Shown here: positions 26,701 to 33,516 of the stretch, piece by piece
Layout of the letters: every line of letters begins with the position of its first letter
Numbering within the stretch: position 1 is the first letter of the stretch
From: Deltaproteobacteria bacterium
Lineage (GTDB): Bacteria > Desulfobacterota > Desulfomonilia > UBA1062
DNA length: 64,000 nt
Direction: 5' to 3'
NCBI GenBank assembly: GCA_029547045.1
Contig: JAKPQL010000121.1
Span: 1-64,000, forward strand
Translations under genes and position numbers: made by a program
Notes under the pieces: generated by a model
Database searches by the model: none
What the model was told of the DNA's origin: nothing
What the model saw: the letters and a program-made list of their open reading frames with translations, nothing else

Positions 26701-27170
26701 GTTGCCGGGTTCTCGTTGGACACGTAGAGCAGCAGCATCTCCTCCACGGCGATGATCCGGTTGGGGACGCCGTTCGTCTCGGAGGCGAGGTACTCCTGCA
26801 CCGTGAGTTCGCCACGATACACGCTGATAGGCGGGAAGTGGTCAACGAAGCGCTCCATGGTGGCGTCCACGCCGGGAAGTCGCCTGGAGGCGTACTCGTA
26901 GGCGTCCTTCATGATGTTGGCATTGACCTGCCTGCGGTAGAGCTCGATCATGAAGTGCAGCACCTCGTCGATGAGTCCCATGGCGTTGATGTCGGATGCG
27001 CGCACCGCCTTCTCCGGGTGTGCCGCCGCGTCGCGGACGCGGTTCATCCTGTCCGCGAAGTCGCGCGCCGCCTGCGGGCTGGTGAATATCACGTTCCCCG
27101 TGATGGAGAACAGGGACTGGTCGAACTGGTAGAGGTCTCTCGCCTTTTTCGAGATGTGGAATTCGTACAT
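23733..27170 (-). CDS. large GH13 (alpha-amylase family) protein
   Basis: An 1145-residue protein with a GH13 catalytic barrel in the middle. Conserved regions are DMVPNHMG (region I, 390-397), FPIIRFDAAM with nucleophile Asp510 (region II), LLLAEAFW with acid/base Glu575 (region III) and FMNNPDEE with the third carboxylate Asp636 (region IV). About 320 residues precede the barrel and more than 300 follow the GH13-like C-domain; neither flank was recognised. No signal peptide is seen, so a cytoplasmic role in alpha-glucan or trehalose/maltose metabolism is likely, but the substrate cannot be assigned. It is a lone gene, convergent with the PurF-like gene 32 bases away. GAGG lies about ten bases before the ATG. 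Confidence 0.88.
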   Translation of the reverse strand: MYEFHISKKARDLYQFDQSLFSITGNVIFTSPQAARDFADRMNRVRDAAAHPEKAVRASDINAMGLIDEVLHFMIELYRRQVNANIMKDAYEYASRRLPGVDATMERFVDHFPPISVYRGELTVQEYLASETNGVPNRIIAVEEMLLLYVSNENPATTSYKELFDDAPLRQETTYLDLISTLDEFFRSQPVLGALGLTLLDLLMAPLRACPNSLHDQLEFIRKHWGHLLAELYIRLLSGLDLIKEETKVRFLSKGYAPVPTFGLRDYEDVERFSPDEDWMPSLVLMAKSVYVWLHQLSVKYGRDISRLDQIPDEELELLSRWGFTGLWLIGIWERSPASKTIKRMTGNPEAEASAYSIYDYTIASELGGDDAFENLKARAMHFGIRMATDMVPNHMGIYSRWVIEHPEWFIQLESPPFPAYRYTGPNLSQDDRVVIQIEDGYWDRRDAAVVFRRHDRWTGQDRYIYHGNDGTSMPWNDTAQLDFLKHEVRQAVIGQTIAIARRFPIIRFDAAMTLAKRHFQRLWYPAPGYGGDIPSRAGHSVSPDEFERLFPVEFWRELVDRIAVEAPNTLLLAEAFWLMEGYFVRSLGMHRVYNSAFMNMLKAEDNSKYRDVMKNVLRFNPEILRRFVNFMNNPDEEPAVHGFGREDKYFGVATLMATLPGLPMFGHGQIEGFSEKYGMEYRRSYWDEPVDQHLVWRHEQEIFPLLRKRRLFSGVEHFVLYDFTTPEGHVNEDVFAYSNRYNDERILVVYNNRYAEATGTISRSVGMNVEQGGRRHIVHKGLAEGLGLRSGEGVYYVFRDEKGGLEYLRSSRSLWNDGLMVHLGAFKCHVFTSFRELHDTDGRCARLEGTLMGRGVPDVMAALKELTLEPVLAPFRDMVAPEGLRRLVAEGMRLGTVPVQFSDKVASFLDRACEFARWRPRSRPGSDDACLLLDALFTLDRLRRKASWKKDAKVRPLVDLIPEKTTEDLAGWRIAVLWALVSRMGTLSPEKDPHGVSAALIEDWLLGSAMASSITALGAHGGRAGYEVMLIRILTRHQSLPAGVDMGVLLRDMLSDTMVRDLLGFNLFNDKWWFNKEAMEDLVRWTALLRVLLGMAGRKLSEREIRDLLRGAGGACMELLRIVEDSGFEAVRLASLLPGGQAEL

Positions 27171-27304
27171 CGGTTCAGGTCCTCACCGTATGCGTTTCGT
27201 GGAGGATCGTGTCATGCATAGTGGTCATAGAATGTCATTCCAACGGGTCTGAAGGTTGTAGGAGAATGTAGGGGAACGGGGGATGTGAGTCAAGACAAAA
27301 GCGA

Positions 27305-27334
27305 GGACCAGTTTGGGTGCGTGATCCCTGGTCC
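27305..27334 (-). terminator. intrinsic terminator of the kinase/lipoprotein operon
   Basis: On the minus strand GGACCAG and CTGGTCC form a 7-base-pair stem with a 16-base loop, followed by TCGCTTTTGTCTT. It lies about 50 bases after the glycine-zipper lipoprotein stop. Confidence 0.55.
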
Positions 27335-27385
27335 CCGACTTCATCGCCTGGAATAGTCCGGTCGCAGGACGGACAATACCCGGGC

Positions 27386-28033
27386 CTACCTCACCCTCAC
27401 CAGTGCGTACATGAGACCCTGGTCTCCCTGGACCATGCTCACCCGGAAACCGGCCTGTTTCGAGCTGGTCCTGCCGCCCGCTTCCACGGTGCCGTTCAAG
27501 GTGTACGTGGCCGAGGGGATGTTCTGGGGAAAGGTGACCTCCTGTTCGGTCACGTAGGTCCCGGCATTCCGGCTCCTGCTCATGGGCCCGATCTTCTTGA
27601 CGGACTTGCCGTCCGAGAGTATCTGGCGGGTCTCCATGACCGGGACCACCTTGTTGGGATCACTGTTGAGCAGGGCATAGTTGATGACGAGCTTCGCCTT
27701 CTGCCCGGGTCTGATCACACTCGGCTCCATGCGCACGTCTTCGACCTGCACCATGGTGCCCTGCGATGGCTCATACTGGTAGGTCTTCGCCGTATCCTGG
27801 GCCGACTTCAGTTTCCTGTCCAGATATTTCCCGATCACCGCTCCCGCAAGGGCCCCAGCCGCGGCACCGATCGCCGCACCCAGCTCCGGATCGTCCTTGG
27901 ACAGCTTGCCTCCGAGAACCCCGCCCGCTGCAGCGCCTATGAGCGCGCCTGTCTGGGCACTGTCCATCTCGGCACAGGACCAGAACAGTCCCACAAGAGA
28001 GATGCATACCACCACTGCTATCGCCTTCTTCAT
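27386..28033 (-). CDS. glycine-zipper lipoprotein
   Basis: A 215-residue lipoprotein. The signal (MKKAIAVVVCISLVGLFWSC) ends in a lipobox with Cys20. Residues about 28-70 form a glycine-zipper with repeated GxxxG/AxxxG spacing (TGALIGAAAGGVLGG and GAAIGAAAGALAGAVIG), as in SlyB/Rcp-like envelope lipoproteins. The remainder is beta-rich, from about residue 90, and ends with a basic tail. It probably sits in the envelope, possibly inserting its zipper into a membrane. GGGAGG precedes the ATG. It is 22 bases downstream of the Ser/Thr kinase gene, so the two are likely one transcript; whether it is a kinase substrate is unknown. Confidence 0.85.
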   Translation of the reverse strand: MKKAIAVVVCISLVGLFWSCAEMDSAQTGALIGAAAGGVLGGKLSKDDPELGAAIGAAAGALAGAVIGKYLDRKLKSAQDTAKTYQYEPSQGTMVQVEDVRMEPSVIRPGQKAKLVINYALLNSDPNKVVPVMETRQILSDGKSVKKIGPMSRSRNAGTYVTEQEVTFPQNIPSATYTLNGTVEAGGRTSSKQAGFRVSMVQGDQGLMYALVRVR

Positions 28034-28055
28034 GCCACCCTCCCTGCTTTCTGTA

Positions 28056-29381
28056 TCATGGCGTCCGGTCCCTCAGTTCCCCGATACCCCACGCGTCGTC
28101 CTGCCCTGAAACAGGACTGCTCCCGGCCTCCGGAGAGGGGGCACGGGGTTTTGTGCGGACCTGTCTTCGTGTCGTTTCCTTCTGCGCTTCCTGCTCATGG
28201 TTTTCAGCATGCCCTTCCTTGTATCCGGGGCTCTCCGAATCTGGAGCCTGCGCGGATGGGGGCTGCGCTGGTTCCTGGGATACGGCCTCCGCCTGGGAAG
28301 ACGCCGGCTCCGGGGCCTCCTGAACGGCCTGCTGCTGTACCGGTGCGGGCAGGGCGGGCTGAGACGCCGTGGCCGCGGGCCTGACGGCTTCAGGCAACTG
28401 CGGCTGTGTCCGGACCCTGTGGTGAAGATAGTAGTACGTCCCTCCACCTGCAGCCGCGAGCGCAATGGCTGCGATCAGGAGGAACACCACGACCCTGGAC
28501 CTCTTTCCCTCTGGTCTGCCCTTCTCCTGGGCGGCCGGCTGCAGAGGCGCTTCTTCTTTCTTTTCTGCCATAGCGTCCTGCAGCGCAAGGGCAACCTCCT
28601 GCCCTGTCTGATAACGCTCATCCGCGTTCTTGCTGAGGCATTTCATGATGACCGCGGACACACCGGCAGGCACCTCTGCAGGGGCGTTCACGGCAGCGGG
28701 CTCCACCGGGTTCTCCTGCATGATGTCGTTGAACAGTGTCGCCAGCGTCTTGCCCGGTCCGCCGAAGGGGCGCCTCCCCGTGCTCAGCTCGTAGAGGACG
28801 ACCCCGAGGGAAAAGATGTCGGTGCGCCTGTCCACGGGCTTCCCGACGACCTGCTCGGGAGACATGTAGGCAGGGGTTCCCATGATCTCCCCGGTCTGGG
28901 TCTGCAGGGTGGCCGTGGAGTCTTCGACCCTCGCAATGCCGAAATCGGTGATCTTGATCCGGCAGCCGGGCTGGATGATGATGTTGCTCGGCTTGATATC
29001 CCGGTGGATCACCCCCTTCTCATGGGCGTAGTGCAGCGTCTGGGCCATCTGGATGCCCATGTCCACGATCTCGGCGATGGTGAACCGCTGCTCCCTGATG
29101 AGCTCGTTCAGCGGCCTGCCCTCGAGGAACTCCATGGCGATGTACACATTGCCGTTATCCTCGCCGACATCGTGGATGGTGACGATGTGAGGATGGGAGA
29201 GGCGGCCTATGGCCTTGGCCTCGCGGAGAAAGCGTTTGATGAGCACCTCGTCGTCGGCCTTGTCCTGACGGAGCACCTTGAGCGCCACCACCCGGCCTAT
29301 CCGCGGGTCGTGGGCCTCGTAGACCACTCCCATCGAACCCTTGCCCAGTTCCTTGGTAATCTCGTAACGGCCGTAGTTCAT
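28056..29381 (-). CDS. membrane-anchored serine/threonine protein kinase
   Basis: Hanks-type kinase of 441 residues with a full catalytic set: Gly-rich loop GKGSMG at 13-18, Lys35, HRDIKPSN with catalytic Asp128, DFG from Asp146, and the activation-segment end GTPAYMSPE near 168-176. One membrane helix lies at about 297-317. The outer part is a Pro/Ala/Glu/Gln-rich, low-complexity tail of about 120 residues without PASTA repeats. Such kinases relay envelope signals by phosphorylating Ser/Thr, often read by FHA domains. An FHA protein is encoded about 11 kb away in the motor operon. A good promoter lies upstream. Confidence 0.95.
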   Translation of the reverse strand: MNYGRYEITKELGKGSMGVVYEAHDPRIGRVVALKVLRQDKADDEVLIKRFLREAKAIGRLSHPHIVTIHDVGEDNGNVYIAMEFLEGRPLNELIREQRFTIAEIVDMGIQMAQTLHYAHEKGVIHRDIKPSNIIIQPGCRIKITDFGIARVEDSTATLQTQTGEIMGTPAYMSPEQVVGKPVDRRTDIFSLGVVLYELSTGRRPFGGPGKTLATLFNDIMQENPVEPAAVNAPAEVPAGVSAVIMKCLSKNADERYQTGQEVALALQDAMAEKKEEAPLQPAAQEKGRPEGKRSRVVVFLLIAAIALAAAGGGTYYYLHHRVRTQPQLPEAVRPAATASQPALPAPVQQQAVQEAPEPASSQAEAVSQEPAQPPSAQAPDSESPGYKEGHAENHEQEAQKETTRRQVRTKPRAPSPEAGSSPVSGQDDAWGIGELRDRTP

Positions 29382-29476
29382 GAGCTCATCAAGCCCGTCA
29401 GGGTGGAACGGATCCCTCGCAGTGCCCCCCCGTACAGCGGCACGGGATGCCTCCGGGTGTCTCTGCCATTCCCTGC

Positions 29477-29505
29477 ATTATAAATGGATACATCTGGTTA
29501 TTCAA
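29477..29505 (-). promoter_or_regulatory. sigma70 promoter of the kinase operon
   Basis: On the minus strand TTGAAT and a perfect TATAAT are separated by 17 bases. The predicted start point is about 90 bases before the kinase ATG. The -10 is ideal, the -35 matches four of six. Confidence 0.6.
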
Positions 29506-29527
29506 CTTTCCGCGCACTGTTGAAGGT

Positions 29528-30586
29528 TCAATCCTTTTTTACCTGCTTCTTGTACGTCTTGAGGAACTTTCCGAAGGCCCTGTCCTTCTTCCGCCTGTCC
29601 AGGTACGACATTTCATAGTGCTCGGACTCCTTCCTGAGCTTGAGATAGCTGGAGTATCGATCTTCGGACAGCTCTCCGGTTTCCACCGCGGCCCGGACGG
29701 CACAGCCGGGTTCGTGCCCGTGGCTGCAGTCCGCATACCTGCACCGGGCGGAAAGCCTGACGAACTCCTCGAACCCCATGTCGACGCCGTCACTGGCTCC
29801 CATGATGCCCAGTTCCCGCATGCCGGGAGTGTCGATGAGCATCGCACCCTGGCCGAGCATGATGAGCTGCCGGCGAGACGTCGTGTGCGTGCCCTCCCCG
29901 GTGCCGCTCACCGCCTTCGTCTCGAAGGCCTGCCGGCCCATAAGGCGGTTGATGAGCGTGGTCTTCCCCACACCGGAAGAGCCGAGCAGACAGTACGTCC
30001 TTGACGGGGAGAGCGTCTTCCGGAACTCGTCGAAACCGCTGCCAGTGACATTACTGAGCGCGAGAACCTGTGCCCTGGTGACCGAGCCGATGATAGCGAG
30101 CTTCTCCTCCAGTTCCTCCCGGGAGATGAGGTCTGTCTTGGTAAGGATGACCTTGGGATCGACATGCCCGTCCGCTGCCATGACCAGGTACCGTTCCAAC
30201 CGGTGCGGGTTGAAGTCGTAGTGGCACGACTGAACGATGAACGCCGTGTCTATGTTGGCCGCAATCATCTGGTAGTCGGCATGGTCACCTGCGCTCCTGC
30301 GGCGCAGGAAGGTCTTGCGCGGGAACACCCCGTGGATGATCGCCGCGGTGTCGTCGTTGTAGAACTGCGCCGTCACCCAGTCCCCGACACAGGGCAGGTC
30401 GCCGGGGTCCTCAGTCTGGAAGGACAGCCTGCCTGCGAGCTCGGCCGGGACCTCCGTCAATTCGTTTCTTATCAGGTACGAGCCCCGATCCACCGCCGTC
30501 ACCCGGGCAATGCAGCAGTCCTGACGGGGCAATGTGCCCGCTTGGGCTTCAAACCACTGGTCGAATCCGAAATCTTTCAGTTCCAT
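29528..30586 (-). CDS. rsgA: ribosome small-subunit biogenesis GTPase RsgA
   Basis: Circularly permuted GTPase that helps 30S ribosome maturation. After an N-terminal OB-like domain come the motifs in permuted order: the TKTD specificity motif (ILTKTDLI), then the P-loop GSSGVGKTT, then the DTPGMRE switch. The C-terminal zinc knuckle CRYADCSHGHEPGC is present. The Met at 30586 (MELKDFGFDQW) is preferred; upstream in-frame Mets at 30595 and 30607 are possible because no strong Shine-Dalgarno distinguishes them. A toxin-antitoxin module lies directly upstream on the same strand. Confidence 0.94.
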   Translation of the reverse strand: MELKDFGFDQWFEAQAGTLPRQDCCIARVTAVDRGSYLIRNELTEVPAELAGRLSFQTEDPGDLPCVGDWVTAQFYNDDTAAIIHGVFPRKTFLRRRSAGDHADYQMIAANIDTAFIVQSCHYDFNPHRLERYLVMAADGHVDPKVILTKTDLISREELEEKLAIIGSVTRAQVLALSNVTGSGFDEFRKTLSPSRTYCLLGSSGVGKTTLINRLMGRQAFETKAVSGTGEGTHTTSRRQLIMLGQGAMLIDTPGMRELGIMGASDGVDMGFEEFVRLSARCRYADCSHGHEPGCAVRAAVETGELSEDRYSSYLKLRKESEHYEMSYLDRRKKDRAFGKFLKTYKKQVKKD

Positions 30587-30667
30587 ATGGTGCATCACCG
30601 AACACACAGGCCGCGGCAGAAGGTTGTCGGCTGGAGTTGCCCGCTCGGCCGTTCTCCAGCGAATCAG

Positions 30668-31015
30668 CTAGGCTGCCTGCAATAAGAACTCGACTTTGAC
30701 GGCCTCGTACGGAAACTCGATTGCGCCGTTTTCAGTGCGAACGAGCAGGCCTGCGCTGAGAAGTGCCATGACGTCTCCGTGAACACCCTTTACATCGCGC
30801 CCTGCCCGTCGTGCCGTCTCACGGATCGATACCGCACCCGCACCACAAAGCACCTTGAGGAGCTCCCATCGTTTTGCAGTCAGCACTTTCCACAGAAGCT
30901 CGGGAGATGCAAAACTGATTCGGGCCGACTTCTGTTGCTTGTTCGTACCCCAGGCCTGGGCGAACCCATCCATAGCCTCTTTCGGTGTCCGAACCTCAAG
31001 AATCACTGTTTTCAT
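30668..31015 (-). CDS. winged-helix antitoxin/regulator, HVO_A0114-like
   Basis: A 115-residue protein with a short N-terminal segment and a winged-helix DNA-binding domain (WELLKVLCGAGAVSIRETARR, then VHGDVMALLSAGLLVRTENG). The sequence resembles the HVO_A0114 family of putative DNA-binding proteins, commonly the partner of DUF6516 proteins. It overlaps the end of the upstream DUF6516 gene by 20 bases, so expression is coupled. GAGAGG precedes the chosen ATG at 31015 by seven bases; the adjacent Met at 31018 is equally possible in principle. By analogy it would neutralise the toxin and repress the shared promoter. Confidence 0.8.
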   Translation of the reverse strand: MKTVILEVRTPKEAMDGFAQAWGTNKQQKSARISFASPELLWKVLTAKRWELLKVLCGAGAVSIRETARRAGRDVKGVHGDVMALLSAGLLVRTENGAIEFPYEAVKVEFLLQAA

Positions 31016-31292
31016 CATTCCACCTCTCAATGTCGTGCTGAAAATCCTGTGTCAATTTCTCTGGGGTGGAAAAACGATACGTGCCTTCCTTTTCGCCCCA
31101 ATGACTACGATCACCTTTCACGCCCTCGTTGTCATACCTGAGAACGCATACTTCATTCACGATGTACTCCAGACGATATTTATAAGGATGCCTGGACCCT
31201 GCCAGCGGATGGGCCAGCCGCCAGAGTACGAGTTCAGTAAACTTGTTTTCTGCATACACAATGTGCTGACGAACCAGCTCCGTGGCTTGCAT
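30996..31292 (-). CDS. DUF6516 (TumE-like) toxin candidate
   Basis: A 98-residue protein. The segments KYRLEYIVNEVCVLRYDNEG, a GDRSHWGEKEGTYRF stretch and an ending of the type FSTPEKLTQDFQHDIE are the hallmark of the DUF6516 family, which I recall being described as the TumE toxin type; that label was not checked. The start is set at MQATEL because family members begin that way. No Shine-Dalgarno precedes it and the ATG lies only seven bases after a -10 element, so a nearly leaderless message is predicted. The downstream overlapping gene is its putative antitoxin. Confidence 0.8.
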   Translation of the reverse strand: MQATELVRQHIVYAENKFTELVLWRLAHPLAGSRHPYKYRLEYIVNEVCVLRYDNEGVKGDRSHWGEKEGTYRFSTPEKLTQDFQHDIERWNDENSDS

Positions 31293-31299
31293 GTTCGCG

Positions 31300-31328
31300 A
31301 TTGTACCAACGCTGGTCACTGTTGTCAA
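31300..31328 (-). promoter_or_regulatory. strong sigma70 promoter of the toxin-antitoxin pair
   Basis: On the minus strand a perfect TTGACA (31323-31328) and TACAAT (31300-31305) are separated by exactly 17 bases. The -10 ends seven bases before the DUF6516 start codon, so the transcript would begin at or next to the ATG. Confidence 0.75.
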
Positions 31329-31344
31329 TTACAACAACACCTAA

Positions 31345-31701
31345 GTATCGGAGAACATTGGTGAAGGTAGGCTCTCCCTGAGGATACATGCCCTGCTGTA
31401 CCTGCTCATGGGCAGGGTCTCCCCCTCCTTCGAGGGTTGCGGCGGCGGGCGGTATTCGGAGATCGGTAACGACTTCTCCCCGTTCCTGCACTACGGCGGC
31501 GGCATACGGTTCATGCTGTCGGAGCACGTCGTCATAAGAGCCGAGTACATGCTCACCGATGTCAGCTGCGAGTACGAGATCGGCCAGGTCGAGTACTGCG
31601 AGTTCGTCGGAGGGGGAACGAGTCTTGGCGTGATTCCCCTCTAGTACTCAGAGGATCTGAAATTCAAGAGCATCATGTTCGGCATCGGATACGCCTGGTG
31701 A
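31345..31701 (+). pseudogene. remnant of an outer-membrane beta-barrel gene
   Basis: An open stretch encoding beta-strand-like sequence with barrel character: FSPFLHYGGGIRFMLSEHVV, then IRAEYMLTD. After an in-frame TAG at 31642-31644 the same frame continues as YSEDLKFKSIMFGIGYAW and stops, a typical final outer-membrane strand ending in an aromatic residue. The N-terminal half of such a protein, its signal peptide and a ribosome site are missing. It begins next to the toxin promoter. This looks like the decayed 3' end of an outer-membrane protein gene rather than a live short gene. Confidence 0.6.
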
Positions 31702-31727
31702 GGGAGTCGCTGCCAAACCACAGCCAA

Positions 31728-32582
31728 TCACGCGCAGGTGTTGAAGAAGGCCAGCGCGCTCCCCTCGGCCACCCCCACTTCGCGGCTGATGACCGGACAC
31801 TTGGCCACGAAGAGGTGGAACACCTCCCGCTCCTCCTCGTGCAGGCTCTCGAAGTTGCCCTGGCCCTTGGCGATGACGAGGTCCGCCTTGGCGAACACGT
31901 CCCTGAACTCGTCGGTGCAGACGGCCATGGGCGTCCCCGAGGCGCCGGACCCGCTGGACATGACCCTGCAGATACCCGTCAGCCCGGCCTGCTCCGCGTC
32001 CTTCAGGGTGACGTCGTTGATGATGGGCACCGCCCTCACCGCGCAGGTCACGCGGTCCTGCCCGATCTGTTCGATGAAGACCCGGTCGAACACAATCTCT
32101 CCTGCATTGTCCAGGATGTACAGGACGTTCGTCGCACCTTCAAGTATGCGCCTTAACCGGTCCCGGTGGTCCAGGGCGAACTCCGCCGCCAGGAACGACC
32201 TCACCACCCGCTCCATGTCGATGCCGTCCGCCGACTGCCGGCCGTAGTCGATCATGTTCCCTGCGAGCGCGATGCGCAGCGCAGTGTCGAAGGGGTCGCC
32301 AGAGGCAGCCACTGCATCCTTCAGCACGGGGTAACACTGCAGGGCCTTGGCGTTGGAGCGCTCCTTGATCCGGGCAAAGGGGTCGTCGATCCCTGTGGTG
32401 CGATGGAGCATGTCATACATCTCCCTCGCAGCCAGCGGAGGCACCTGCGCATAGTTCAGCACAGACGCCCAGGCCAGGACCTCCCGCAGGAACCGCTCTC
32501 GGTCAGATGCGCTCAACGCCTGGTCGGAGATGTCGTAGCCGTGCCGGATGAGGCACGGGATGCATTCGAGCTGGAGGTTCAT
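31728..32582 (-). CDS. DUF89/ARMT1-family metal-dependent phosphatase
   Basis: A 284-residue member of the DUF89 damage-control phosphatase family, which removes phosphate from harmful or side-product sugar phosphates and related metabolites using a metal. Visible are an N-terminal CIPC pair (Cys7, Cys10), a NMIDYG segment, the ILDNAGEIVFDR metal/phosphate site, an AVRAVPIINDVT segment, and the late LVIAKGQGNFESL motif. Its ATG is three bases after the mrp stop, with no clear ribosome site of its own, so translation is likely coupled to mrp. Substrate unknown. Confidence 0.9.
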   Translation of the reverse strand: MNLQLECIPCLIRHGYDISDQALSASDRERFLREVLAWASVLNYAQVPPLAAREMYDMLHRTTGIDDPFARIKERSNAKALQCYPVLKDAVAASGDPFDTALRIALAGNMIDYGRQSADGIDMERVVRSFLAAEFALDHRDRLRRILEGATNVLYILDNAGEIVFDRVFIEQIGQDRVTCAVRAVPIINDVTLKDAEQAGLTGICRVMSSGSGASGTPMAVCTDEFRDVFAKADLVIAKGQGNFESLHEEEREVFHLFVAKCPVISREVGVAEGSALAFFNTCA

Positions 32583-32585
32583 GGG

Positions 32586-33434
32586 CTAGAACATCTTCAT
32601 GATCTTTTCCACGATACGCTGGAAGGACATGCCCGCCGCGCAACCCATGGCGTAGAGCATGAACGGCTTGCCGTTGTCTGTGTCCCTCACCACGTTCGGG
32701 TCGATGGGTATGGCCCCGAGGAAGGGCACGCCCAGTTCAGTTGCGGCTCGCTCGCCTCCTCCCTGCTTGAACAGGTCGATGGCGTGCCCGCAATGGGGGC
32801 AGGAAAAACTGCTCATGTTCTCGATGATACCCAGCAGCTTTAGGTTCAGCGTGCGGGCGAACTCCACGCTCTTGCGCGAATCCAGCAGGGCCACGTCCTG
32901 GGGCGTGGTCACCACCAGGGCGTACGGGGTTATGCCCGCCTGGGCCTGGCTGATGAGCTGGGCGATGGACAGGGGCTCGTCCCCGGTGCCCGGGGGAAGG
33001 TCCACGACGAGGAAGTCCAGTTCGCCCCACTTCACGTTGGCCAGGAAGTGCCGCATCATGGTGTGCTTCACCGGGCCCCGCCACACCACGGGCTGGTCCC
33101 TGTTCTGCAGGAGGTTGCCCACGGATACCAGGGACAGGTTCTTGTACACCTCCACGGGGAGCATGTTCCCCTCCTCGTCGCCCATGAGCGGCCTGCCCTC
33201 CACGCCCATGATGAGCGGGATGTTTGGGCCGTGCATGTCGCCGTCGAGGACTCCCACCGCGTAGCCCTGGCGGGCCAGCGCTGCGGCGAGGTTGGCGGCC
33301 ACGGTGGACTTGCCCACTCCTCCCTTGCCGCTCATGACCATGATGGTGTGCCTGATGTGCGAGAGCCGTTCCTTCAGCTTTTCCTGCTCCTCGCTCATCT
33401 CCTTGGCCTTGGTCTTTTCTTTGATCTTGATCAT
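32586..33434 (-). CDS. mrp: Mrp/ApbC-family iron-sulfur carrier ATPase
   Basis: P-loop ATPase of 282 residues that binds and transfers [4Fe-4S] clusters to apoproteins. The deviant Walker A motif KGGVGKST lies at 37-44, with DGDMHGPNIP (switch I) and DFLVVDLPPGTGD (Walker B) after it. The C-terminal CxxC (SCPHCGHAID) is the cluster-binding site formed by a dimer. An N-terminal extension of about 30 mostly charged residues precedes the core. It is followed immediately by the DUF89 gene and preceded, 82 bases upstream, by the HEAT-repeat membrane protein gene. Confidence 0.95.
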   Translation of the reverse strand: MIKIKEKTKAKEMSEEQEKLKERLSHIRHTIMVMSGKGGVGKSTVAANLAAALARQGYAVGVLDGDMHGPNIPLIMGVEGRPLMGDEEGNMLPVEVYKNLSLVSVGNLLQNRDQPVVWRGPVKHTMMRHFLANVKWGELDFLVVDLPPGTGDEPLSIAQLISQAQAGITPYALVVTTPQDVALLDSRKSVEFARTLNLKLLGIIENMSSFSCPHCGHAIDLFKQGGGERAATELGVPFLGAIPIDPNVVRDTDNGKPFMLYAMGCAAGMSFQRIVEKIMKMF

Positions 33435-33516
33435 ATCGTGCCTCTGTGGACCTGTGATCTCTCCCCAAGGTGCGTAGCACAGAATGGAGCCGATCTCAAG
33501 GGAGCCGAGCGGTCGC

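Noticed and set aside
31408-31644. Short plus-strand open frame as an independent gene
   Set aside because: It is the interrupted C-terminal part of a barrel; the same frame continues past the TAG to a natural outer-membrane end, and no start signals are present.
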